Assembly: GCA_016177515.1 (NCBI GenBank)
Contig: JACOUZ010000033.1
Location: forward strand, 1-8,620
DNA length: 8,620 nucleotides
Reading direction: 5' to 3'
DNA from: Acidobacteriota bacterium
GTDB lineage: Bacteria > Acidobacteriota > Polarisedimenticolia > Gp22-AA2
Shown: positions 1 to 6,891 of the stretch, piece by piece
Position numbering within the stretch: the stretch's first letter is position 1
Layout: every line of letters starts with the position of its first letter
Notes under the pieces: generated by a model
Databases searched by the model: none
Told to the model about the DNA's origin: nothing
What the model saw: only the letters and a program-made list of their open reading frames with translations
Made by a program: the position numbers and the translations under genes

Positions 1-2260
1 AGACGCCGGCGAAGCCCCGCAGGATCGCCCGGAAATCCCCGGCCGTCAGCTCGTAGAGCTGCACCCACTGGCAGAACAGGCCTTCGGGGGCCAGGCGCGA
101 CCTGGCCAGCGCGAAGAAGTCCCGGGTGAAGAGGCCGGCCGCCCCCGCCACCCAGGGGTTCGAAGGCTCGGAGATGATCACGTCGTAGACCCTGTCGGTC
201 AGAAGCAGGTGGTTGCGCGCGTCATTGACCACCAGACGGACGCGCGGGTCGTCGAGCGGCGCGCCGCTTTCCTGGTCGAAGAAGCGGCTCCCCTCGACGA
301 CCGCGTCCTCCAGCTCGACGCAATCGATTTCGCGCGCCGGGTGGCGGAGCGCCGAGCCGAGGCTGACGCCGCTTCCGAGACCGACGACCAGCACGCGGTC
401 CGCCCGCGGTGCGAGGAGCATCGGGACCTGGGCCACCAGGACCTGGGTCGGCAGGTCCCCCGGGCGCGCCGTCCTCTCCCGGCCAAACGGCTCGGCGAGG
501 CCGGGGGGGACGGAAGCGTCCGGCTTCCCGTTGACCAGGAGAGTCAGCGCTTTCGTCGTCCGGAAGACCGTCACCGTGCAGGTCAGGCCCTCCTTGAACA
601 GCAGAATCTCGCCGTGGTTGGCCTTCGCCTTTTCCAGAAACCGGGCCCGGCCAAACCCTTCGTAACGGTCGGCGTAGCGGAACACGCCGCTCGACAGAAT
701 TTCCGGAGGCAGGGCCGGAGCCGCAACGATGGCGTTCGCCACGAAGGCGACCGCCGCGCAGGCAAACAGAGTCCGCAGCCGGGCGGGCGGGGCCGGGCGG
801 GCCTCCAGGAGGCCCCAGAGCGCCAGGACGGCGCTCACCGCGATCCCGCCCACCAGCGTTCCGCGGCTGCCGAGGCGGGGAACGAGCCAGAACCCGGCGA
901 GCAGCGAGCCGGCGATGGCGCCGAGCGTGTTCCACGCGTAGGCCCGGCCGACGATCCGTGGCGCTCCGGCACGCGAGGGGTCCAGGCCGCTGATGACGAT
1001 CGGGAACATGGCCCCCAGACCGAGCGTGGGAAGGATCATGATTCCCGCCGCCAGCGCCAGCTGCACTCCAAGGAGTCCCCGCGCCGAGGGCTCCAGGCGG
1101 TCGTGCGCCACGATGTACAGGTACGGCAGCTCGCGGAGGAGATAGAGTCCTGCGTAGGTGCTCAGCGCCACGACGACCTGGCTGAGCGCGGCGGCCGCAA
1201 GCGCGTGCGCGCGTGACCTCATGAATCGCGCGCCGATCCACGCTCCCGACGCCAGGCCGAGGAGAAAAGTGGTCAGCATGATGGTGTACGAGTCCGTCGA
1301 AGACCCGAGTACCAGGACCAGAAGGCGGCTCCAGGCGACTTCGTACAGCATCGCGGTCGCGCCCGAGATCGCGTAAATCGTCATCAGGACGCGGGCCTCC
1401 CGGGCGGTGCCCGGCCCGGCAGCCGCGGTCTCCCGCCCTGCGCCGGCCGCCTCCAGACCCTCCGCGGACGCGATCGGTCCGCCTGCGGCCGCCCCCGGCT
1501 CGACTGCGGCCGCCACCTGCCCGGCACCGGGGCCGCGGCGAGATCGCGCCAGCAGGACGGCGCCGCCGGCGGCCAGCAGGTTCAGTCCGACCGCGAGCCA
1601 CTCCGTCCGCCTCAGCCCGATCGAGGGCAGCAAAGCCAGCCCGGCGGCGGCGCAGCCGGCGACCGCGCCGAACGTGTTGGCGGCGTACAGGAAGCCGACC
1701 CTCCTGCCCGTTTCGCCGCCGGCTCCGGCGGCAGCCAGGCGGCTGGCGATCGGCAGGGAGGCCCCCATGAGTGCCGTCGGCAGGAGGAGGACCGACCCGC
1801 AGAGCGCCAGGCGCCAGAGACTGAACAGGGTGAACGAGGCGTGGAAGTGCGTCCAGCCCTGCCGGTAGAGGGGGACGAGCGCCTGGAGCCCCAGCGGGAT
1901 CAGAAGGCCGGCGGCGCCGATGAGGCACTCGACGACGGCGTAGACGCGCAGCGGATGGAAGCGGGCCAGCCGGTGCGCCCCCCTCCCCATCCCGGCCGAT
2001 CCGAGGGCCAGTCCCCCCATGAAGGCGGCCAATACCGTCGCCACCGCGAAAGAGGTCGCCCCGAAGACGAGCTCGAGCGAGCGCACCCAGGCGACCTCGT
2101 AGATGAGGCCGCTCATCCCCGAGACAACCAGGCAGACCATGAACCCGGCGTACGCAAGGGAGGAGATCCCGGTCCCGGCAGACGACCTGGCCCGATCCGG
2201 ACGCGGCTCCGCGGCATCGAACAGCGGCTGGGGGATGGGAACGGTGGCGCGTCCGGACAT
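1..2260 (-). CDS. Membrane-fused spermidine-synthase-like protein, C-terminus beyond left edge (partial)
   Basis: The frame is open from ATG at 2260 to the left edge, 753 codons. Residues about 25-235 and 293-510 are hydrophobic multi-pass halves, each opening with the same motif: Y54-E-V-A-W58-x-R and Y306-E-V-A-W310-x-R, followed by a Gly-rich helix. An Ala/Gly-rich linker (about 239-290) separates them. After about residue 520 comes a soluble spermidine-synthase fold: an entry strand near 555-564, the nucleotide loop G627-x-G-x-G631, the acidic E649, D680-A-R, and Y692-D-V-I-I followed by S-E-P-S-N-P-W703. Authentic aminopropyltransferases (SpeE) carry D-x-x-D-P at the last site, so E698 and N701 replace both Asp. 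This matches the known class of transporter-like proteins fused to a spermidine-synthase domain, whose substrate is generally unproven. Polyamine synthesis should not be assumed. The start lies 13 bases after the MATE stop; GGGAGA overlaps that gene's end but is distant, so initiation is probably coupled. Family is confident, reaction is not. Confidence 0.88.
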   Translation of the reverse strand, partial: MSGRATVPIPQPLFDAAEPRPDRARSSAGTGISSLAYAGFMVCLVVSGMSGLIYEVAWVRSLELVFGATSFAVATVLAAFMGGLALGSAGMGRGAHRLARFHPLRVYAVVECLIGAAGLLIPLGLQALVPLYRQGWTHFHASFTLFSLWRLALCGSVLLLPTALMGASLPIASRLAAAGAGGETGRRVGFLYAANTFGAVAGCAAAGLALLPSIGLRRTEWLAVGLNLLAAGGAVLLARSRRGPGAGQVAAAVEPGAAAGGPIASAEGLEAAGAGRETAAAGPGTAREARVLMTIYAISGATAMLYEVAWSRLLVLVLGSSTDSYTIMLTTFLLGLASGAWIGARFMRSRAHALAAAALSQVVVALSTYAGLYLLRELPYLYIVAHDRLEPSARGLLGVQLALAAGIMILPTLGLGAMFPIVISGLDPSRAGAPRIVGRAYAWNTLGAIAGSLLAGFWLVPRLGSRGTLVGGIAVSAVLALWGLLEARPAPPARLRTLFACAAVAFVANAIVAAPALPPEILSSGVFRYADRYEGFGRARFLEKAKANHGEILLFKEGLTCTVTVFRTTKALTLLVNGKPDASVPPGLAEPFGRERTARPGDLPTQVLVAQVPMLLAPRADRVLVVGLGSGVSLGSALRHPAREIDCVELEDAVVEGSRFFDQESGAPLDDPRVRLVVNDARNHLLLTDRVYDVIISEPSNPWVAGAAGLFTRDFFALARSRLAPEGLFCQWVQLYELTAGDFRAILRGFAGV
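1391..1546 (-). other. Low-complexity Ala/Gly linker between the two membrane halves
   Basis: This stretch encodes residues about 239-290 of the fused spermidine-synthase-like protein. It is almost entirely Ala, Gly, Pro, Glu and Arg with no hydrophobic segment. It lies between the first membrane half and the second Y-E-V-A-W repeat. It probably forms a flexible hydrophilic loop joining two pseudo-symmetric bundles, like the central loop of major-facilitator proteins. The role is inferred from position and composition. Confidence 0.6.
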
Positions 2261-2273
2261 GGCACTCGCTAAT

Positions 2274-3710
2274 TTATTTCTCCCGGCCCCGGAGTCCAGC
2301 CCGGTGGCCGGCCCCGGATTCCGGTTCCGGACGTTGCGCCAAGCCCCGGAGGTAGCGCCTGAGCCAGGCCAGGAAAACGCTGGAGGAGATCGAAGATGCG
2401 ACGACGAGCCCGCCGAGAAGGCCGTAGAGGGGCTCGGCGGCCAGGGCGCCGGCCGCCTTCATCCCGAGAAAGGCGCAGGGGATCGTCAGGAGAGCGTAGC
2501 GGAACACCGCCATCGTCAGGCCCGGCCGCCCGCGCTGCAGGCCCTCGAACGCCGGCCGGCACAGGACGAACGGAATCATGACCAGGCAGGCGAGGGGACA
2601 GAAGTAGAGGGCGACGGTCCCCAGCTCGGCCGTCCTCGCCGACTCGGCGAGGGCGCGGGCCAGGCGCGGGCCGCCGAGGAACATCGCCGGCGTCACCAGG
2701 ACGGCGCAGTAGACGGCCGCGGCCAGGGTGATCTGGCGCATGCCCCGGCGGATGGCGCCGATGTCCCCCTCGCCGAAGCGTCGCGCCACGAACGGCAGGA
2801 CGGCGACGGCCGAGGCGATGATCGGCATCGCGGCGAATTGCAGGACGCGCGAGAAGATGCCGTAGGCGGCGATCGACTCGGTGGCCCCCGCCTGCCGCGC
2901 CAGAAGCCAGTTGACCAGGGCCGTCTCGACCGCCATCAGCCCGTAAGTCAGGACGGCCGGGACGGCGAGCGCCATCAGCGAGCGGAGCGGGGAGGGATCG
3001 ATCCCCGGATCGGTGTCCAGGTCGCTGGCCTGGCGCGCCGCTTCGTGCGCCGCCGACTTGCGCAGCGCGTAGACCAGTCCGCCGAACCGGCCCAGGACGG
3101 TCGACAGCGCGATCCCGAACACCCCCCAGTGGAAGACGAACAAGAAGACGGAGTTCAGGCCGACGTTGATCAGGTTCGACCAGATGCCGGCCCACATCGT
3201 GGAGCGGGTGTCGTGGTGCGCTTTGATGATCGAGTCCGGGATGATCGACCAGAAGGCCGTGAAGGCGGATCCGCCGATGAGGACGCCGCCGTAGATCGAG
3301 AACTGGCGCGCCAGGGCGGGATCGAGCCCCATGTGGTAGGCGCCGAAATGAATGTAGGCGGCGATCGCCGAGAACACGGGCACCAGCCCCCAGACGATGC
3401 GGCGCGACACCGACAGGATCTGCTCGATGCGCGCCCCCTGCCGGCGGCCCATCGCCTGCGACAGGTTCGCCGTCAGGCCGGTCGACACCCCCACCCAGCA
3501 GGCGATCATCAGGATCTCGTAGGGGAACGACAGCCCGCCGACGGCGGCGATCGCCGCATCCCCGATGGTGGCGGCGAACGCCAGGTCCACGAAGGTGAAC
3601 AGAGACCGCATCTGGAACGACAGGATGAGCGGGCCCGCCATCCTGAGGATGGAGGGGCGGGAGGGCGCGCCGCCGGAGGGCCGGCCGGATCTGCTGTGTG
3701 GGAGTTTCAT
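2274..3710 (-). CDS. MATE-family multidrug/cation efflux transporter
   Basis: 478 residues, normal length for a 12-helix MATE (NorM/DinF-type) exporter, which moves organic cations or other small molecules out across the inner membrane using Na+ or H+. Family features: the first helix with V-D42 and G50-D-A-A-I-A-A-V-G58 (the usual V-D-x-x-x-x-G-x-L-G-x-x-A-L-A-A pattern), S84-Q-A-M-G88, the N-x-x-L-N-x-x-F-x-F-x-x-W-G-x-x-G-x-A-x-S-T stretch at about 179-204, and in the second half the A-A-Y-G-I-F-S-R to P-F-V-A-R-R-F-G-E-G-D region at 281-316. A hydrophilic loop at about 220-243 joins the halves. The tail from 457 is charged and low in complexity. The ATG at 3710 is preceded by AAGG with good spacing. 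The spermidine-synthase-like gene follows after 13 bases, so co-transcription is likely. The substrate cannot be read from the sequence. Confidence 0.85.
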   Translation of the reverse strand: MKLPHSRSGRPSGGAPSRPSILRMAGPLILSFQMRSLFTFVDLAFAATIGDAAIAAVGGLSFPYEILMIACWVGVSTGLTANLSQAMGRRQGARIEQILSVSRRIVWGLVPVFSAIAAYIHFGAYHMGLDPALARQFSIYGGVLIGGSAFTAFWSIIPDSIIKAHHDTRSTMWAGIWSNLINVGLNSVFLFVFHWGVFGIALSTVLGRFGGLVYALRKSAAHEAARQASDLDTDPGIDPSPLRSLMALAVPAVLTYGLMAVETALVNWLLARQAGATESIAAYGIFSRVLQFAAMPIIASAVAVLPFVARRFGEGDIGAIRRGMRQITLAAAVYCAVLVTPAMFLGGPRLARALAESARTAELGTVALYFCPLACLVMIPFVLCRPAFEGLQRGRPGLTMAVFRYALLTIPCAFLGMKAAGALAAEPLYGLLGGLVVASSISSSVFLAWLRRYLRGLAQRPEPESGAGHRAGLRGREK

Positions 3711-3804
3711 CGGGACCTTCGACGGCTCCGCGAAGGGGCGTCATTCTAGCAGACACGGCGGGCATCGCCCGAGGACAGGAACTACAATGTGCCGGGAGGG
3801 TGCA
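3711..3804. other. Divergent intergenic region between MATE and ClC genes, with a small palindrome
   Basis: This 94-base gap should hold both promoters. A short inverted repeat at 3759-3771 (CGGGC, ATC, GCCCG) sits between the two candidate -10 elements and could be a half-hidden operator or chance in GC-rich DNA. On the plus strand TACAAT (3783-3788) resembles a -10 box but lies very close to the ClC start and lacks a -35. No terminator is seen. Confidence 0.3.
3743..3751 (-). promoter_or_regulatory. Possible extended -10 promoter for the MATE operon
   Basis: On the minus strand this reads TGC-TAGAAT, an extended -10 element (TGn plus a 5/6 match to TATAAT). It would start transcription about 25 bases before the MATE ATG. 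No good -35 is seen, which is acceptable for extended -10 promoters. The location between divergent genes supports it; the short motif alone is weak. Confidence 0.4.
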
Positions 3805-5931
3805 ATGAACCGGATGCGACTGTTCGCCGATTGGCGTCCCTTCGCGTCGCTGAAAAACCGCCCTGCCGGGGAGAAGAGGTTTCTCCTCCTGGTGCCTCTG
3901 ACCGGTGTCGCGACCGGCCTGGCCTCGGTGGCGCTGATTCGCCTCCTCGGGCTGTTCCAGAGTCTCTTCTGGGGATCGCGCCACGAGATCCTCGAGCACG
4001 CCCTGGCCCTGCCGGCCTGGCACCGGTTCCTGGTGCCGACCCTGGGCGGAGCGATCATCGGCCTCATCGTTTTTCTGGCCCGCCAGCCCGTCGGAGGGCA
4101 CGGCACGGCCGCGCTCATCGAGGCAGTGGCGCAGCGGGGCGGCGTCCTGCACCTCGGCCGGAGCCTGGTGAAGGCGGCCGCGACCATCGTCACCGTCGGC
4201 ACCGGCGGCTCGCTCGGCCGGGAGGGCCCCCTGATCCGCGTCGGGGCGGCGATCGGGTCCGGCCTCGGGCGGCGGTTCCACCTCTCCGGCAACCGGCTCA
4301 ACATCCTGCTCGGCTGCGGGGCCGCCGCCGGCATCGCGGCCGCCTACAACGCGCCGATCGGCGGGGCGCTGTTCGCTCTCGAGGTCATCCTCGGCAACTT
4401 CGCCCTGGAGAGCTTCGGTCCCATCGTCGTCGCGTCGGCGATCGGCACGGTCATCTCCCGCCATCTCGTCAGCGCCTACCCGGCCTACCACGCGCCCGCC
4501 TACAGCACCCTGACCAGCGGCTGGGAGCTGTGGCACTACCTGCTGATGGGCATTCTCATCGGCGTCACATCCTCGCTCTTCATCCGGGCGCTGCGCGGAG
4601 CGGAGAAGGGGTTCAAGCGGCTGCCGCTGCCGGAGTGGAGCAAGCCGGTGGCCGGCCTGGCCCTGGTCGGCCTGATCGGCGTCTTCTACCCGCACGTGTT
4701 TGGCAACGGCTACGACACCACGAACCAGGTGCTGCGCGACCGGATGCCGCTCCAGCTCGTTCTCCTGCTGCCGATCCTGAAGCTCGCCGCGACGTCCCTG
4801 ACCGCGGGCTCGGGCGGCACGGGCGGCCTGTTCACGCCGACGCTGTTCATCGGCTCGACCCTCGGCTACATCTACGGCGCCTGGTGCCACGAGGCGTTCC
4901 CGCTCGCGACGTCGGTCCCGGGCGCCTACGCCCTGGTCGGGATGGGGGCGATGGTCGCCGGGACGACGCAGGTGCCGCTCACCTCCATCATGATCATCTT
5001 CGAGCTCACCGGCGACTACCAGGTCATCCTGCCGCTCATGGTCGCCTGCACCGGCGCGGTGGTCGTGTCGCGCCTGCTGCACCGCGAATCGATCTACACC
5101 GAGTCCCTCATCGAGCGCGGCGTCCGCCTGGGCGGCCGGATGGAGGAGCTGGTCATGGACACCATCCAGGTGCGCGACCTGATGCGCTCCGCCTGCGCGC
5201 CGGTCAACGAGCTGGAGAGCGTCGGCGTGGTTATGAAGCGGCTGCTCGAAGGGGGGCGCAAGGAGCTTTTCGTCGTCGGCGAGGACGGCCGCCTCCTCGG
5301 GGCCATCACCCTGGGGGATCTGTCCGAGCCGCTGCGCAACCCCGGGGCGGCGCAGACCCTGCGCGCCCGGGACGTCATGTACACCGACGTCCCCGTCCTG
5401 CGGGAGGATGATCTCCTCAGCGAGGCGATCGGCCGCTGGAGGCAGGTCAGCCGGGATCGCCTGCCGGTGGTGGACTCGCCCGAGTCGCGCCGCCTGGTGG
5501 GCGAGCTGTCGGCGGGGGACATCATCGCGGTCTACAGCCAGGAGGTCCTGCACAAGGAGGCGCGCCTGGCGCGCTTCGATCGCCGCGCGCCGGGCGAACG
5601 ACCGGAGACGACCTTCGTGGAGCTGCCGGGCGAATACGTGGTTGCCATGGTCACGCTGCCCGAGTCGTTCCCCGGGATGACCCTGCGCGAGCTCGGCGCG
5701 CGCCAGCGTTTCGGCGTCAACATCATCGAGCTCAAGCGCCTCCTGCCCGGGGGCCGGGAGCGCCGCATCATGCCCGATCCCTCCACCGAGCTGAAGCCCG
5801 GCGACGGCCTCATCGTCGTGGGACGCCCCGGCGAGATCGCCCGCCTGGGCGATCCGGTGTCCCGGGCGGAGATTGCCGCGGCGCACCGGGGGCCGGCCCC
5901 TCCAGATACCTCTCGTCCCCCGGCCGATTGA
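3805..5931 (+). CDS. ClC-family chloride channel/antiporter with CBS pair and TrkA-C domain
   Basis: 708 residues. An inner-membrane anion channel or Cl-/H+ exchanger. The ClC membrane domain spans about 25-435 and shows the family signatures: G98-H-G-T (selectivity region, usually G-S-G-I-P), G138-R-E-G-P142 with the gating Glu E140, the N182-A-P helix ending in E193-V194, G340-G-L-F-T-P345, and Y405, the usual pore Tyr, in G-D-Y-Q. Two CBS domains follow (about 453-510 and 520-580), which in this family bind adenine nucleotides and adjust gating. A TrkA-C/RCK-C-like domain ends it (about 604-680), so ligand control of transport is likely. V194 occupies the position of the internal proton Glu (E203 of E. 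coli ClcA). The ATG at 3805 is chosen for GGAGG five bases upstream; ATG at 3787, with AGGA six bases upstream, is a real alternative (714 residues). The frame stays open upstream to 3565, but that part lies antisense to MATE. The 3' end overlaps the convergent gene. Confidence 0.92.
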   Translation: MNRMRLFADWRPFASLKNRPAGEKRFLLLVPLTGVATGLASVALIRLLGLFQSLFWGSRHEILEHALALPAWHRFLVPTLGGAIIGLIVFLARQPVGGHGTAALIEAVAQRGGVLHLGRSLVKAAATIVTVGTGGSLGREGPLIRVGAAIGSGLGRRFHLSGNRLNILLGCGAAAGIAAAYNAPIGGALFALEVILGNFALESFGPIVVASAIGTVISRHLVSAYPAYHAPAYSTLTSGWELWHYLLMGILIGVTSSLFIRALRGAEKGFKRLPLPEWSKPVAGLALVGLIGVFYPHVFGNGYDTTNQVLRDRMPLQLVLLLPILKLAATSLTAGSGGTGGLFTPTLFIGSTLGYIYGAWCHEAFPLATSVPGAYALVGMGAMVAGTTQVPLTSIMIIFELTGDYQVILPLMVACTGAVVVSRLLHRESIYTESLIERGVRLGGRMEELVMDTIQVRDLMRSACAPVNELESVGVVMKRLLEGGRKELFVVGEDGRLLGAITLGDLSEPLRNPGAAQTLRARDVMYTDVPVLREDDLLSEAIGRWRQVSRDRLPVVDSPESRRLVGELSAGDIIAVYSQEVLHKEARLARFDRRAPGERPETTFVELPGEYVVAMVTLPESFPGMTLRELGARQRFGVNIIELKRLLPGGRERRIMPDPSTELKPGDGLIVVGRPGEIARLGDPVSRAEIAAAHRGPAPPDTSRPPAD

Positions 5932-6811
5932 GGGTCCAGTAGGCGAGCCGCTGCGTCCATTTCAGCCGATACACGCTGCCGTCGGGACGGTCCCAGGCGA
6001 CCAGGACGTGCGGGTAGGCGCGGGCCGTCCAGAACGTCTCGGGCGGCCCGCCGTCCAGAAGCTCCCAGCGCAGCGCGCGGAATTCCCCGGCCGGCGCGCT
6101 CACCCGCTCCTCGGTGACAGCCCGCAGCGTGACGGACCGGATCTCCGGCTTCGCCCCCTTGCTGTCGATCTGCGAAGCCACTAGGCGCAGCGCCCGGACC
6201 GTCCCCGGGGCCTGCGGCAGCGACCGGATCCACAGGGGGAGGGCATCGTGGAAGACGACGTCCGCCCCGGCCGGCAGTTCGTGGGTCGCCTCCGCCTGGT
6301 TGTCCCAGTAAGTGTGCACGTGCAGCGCGCCGCCGCCGGCGCGCCGCGTGTACTCCTTGTACGTGTTGCCGCACCACTCGTTGGAGGTCAGGGAGAGCTT
6401 CACCAGGTCCATCGTGGGCCGGTCGAAAAACGCCGAGGCCATCTGGTGGTAGGTGTAGATCCCGGTCTGGTAGTCGATCACGTGGTTGAGCTTCAAGACG
6501 GTGAACAGATCGGCCGGGTCGTGGCCGGGGTCGGCCTTGACGAGCTGCTTCTTGGAGAAGTCCTCTTTGACGACGATCAGGTAGGCGGTCAGCCGCCGCG
6601 GGAGGCCGTAGCGCCGCAGCGAGGCCTCGTACGCGTCGATCTCGGCGCGCCCGTCGTCCCACAGGGCGTGCGCCGCGAAGACGTTGGGGCCTGCCGGGCG
6701 AGGACCGGCCGTCGGGGGCTCGACGGGGGGCGCGCCGGCGGCGGCCAGGGCGAGAAGAAGTCCCGCCGCGGTCCCCGGACGCGTCACCGCCGGCCGAATC
6801 GGATCTTTCAT
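5810..6811 (-). CDS. Conserved secreted protein of unknown function
   Basis: 333 residues. The N-terminus looks like a Sec signal peptide: basic residues K2, R6 and R11, a hydrophobic core at about 14-26 and a likely cleavage near A-G-A27. There is no lipobox Cys. The mature part has many aromatic and charged clusters that look like a structured domain: W51-D-D-G-R-A-E-I-D-A-Y-E, V81-K-E-D-F-S-K-K-Q-L-V-K, S143-N-E-W-C-G-N-T-Y-K-E, and R288-L-A-Y-W-T-L-N-R-P-G-D-E. It resembles, from memory, an uncharacterised family of secreted proteins around 280 residues long in acidobacterial-type genomes. I assign no enzyme activity. The last 30 residues are Pro/Arg/Gly-rich and lie antisense to the ClC tail, so the conserved domain probably ends near residue 304. 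The ATG at 6811 follows a weak GGGG site. It is transcribed alone, divergent from the STAS gene. Confidence 0.75.
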   Translation of the reverse strand: MKDPIRPAVTRPGTAAGLLLALAAAGAPPVEPPTAGPRPAGPNVFAAHALWDDGRAEIDAYEASLRRYGLPRRLTAYLIVVKEDFSKKQLVKADPGHDPADLFTVLKLNHVIDYQTGIYTYHQMASAFFDRPTMDLVKLSLTSNEWCGNTYKEYTRRAGGGALHVHTYWDNQAEATHELPAGADVVFHDALPLWIRSLPQAPGTVRALRLVASQIDSKGAKPEIRSVTLRAVTEERVSAPAGEFRALRWELLDGGPPETFWTARAYPHVLVAWDRPDGSVYRLKWTQRLAYWTLNRPGDERYLEGPAPGAPRQSPPGTPDRPGGRSRRGVPRR

Positions 6812-6836
6812 CGCCCCAGAGTCTACCCGACTGCCT

Positions 6837-6842
6837 TAGAAT
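6837..6842 (+). promoter_or_regulatory. Possible -10 element for the STAS-RluA unit
   Basis: TAGAAT matches five of six -10 consensus bases and would give a leader of about 43 bases before the STAS start. No convincing -35 is seen. On the opposite strand the same bases read TATTCT (6843-6838), a weaker -10 that could serve the divergent secreted-protein gene. It lies in the 80-base gap between the two divergent genes, where promoters are expected. Confidence 0.3.
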
Positions 6843-6891
6843 AGCCGCCACCGCGATACCCGCGGCATTCGACTCGCTGAAGGGGGGGAGC

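Noticed and set aside
222..1928. A 568-codon minus-strand open frame in the left part
   Set aside because: It is out of frame with the spermidine-synthase-like gene, whose motifs are intact in the other frame. It is Arg/Gly/Pro-rich with no recognisable domain.
2103..3749. A 548-codon plus-strand open frame opposite the MATE gene
   Set aside because: Composition is Arg/Asp/Gly/Glu-rich without hydrophobic core or motif, as expected for the mirror frame of a GC-rich membrane-protein gene.
3565..3804. In-frame upstream extension of the ClC protein by 80 residues
   Set aside because: The extension lies antisense to the MATE N-terminus, is hydrophilic and unlike ClC N-termini, while good ribosome sites precede the ATGs at 3787 and 3805.
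2269..5886. A 1205-codon open frame on the minus strand spanning the ClC gene and much of the MATE gene
   Set aside because: It lies antisense to ClC and in a different frame from MATE, is dominated by Arg, Asp, Gly, Ala and Pro, and shows no family motif. Its openness is explained by high GC third positions in the true genes.
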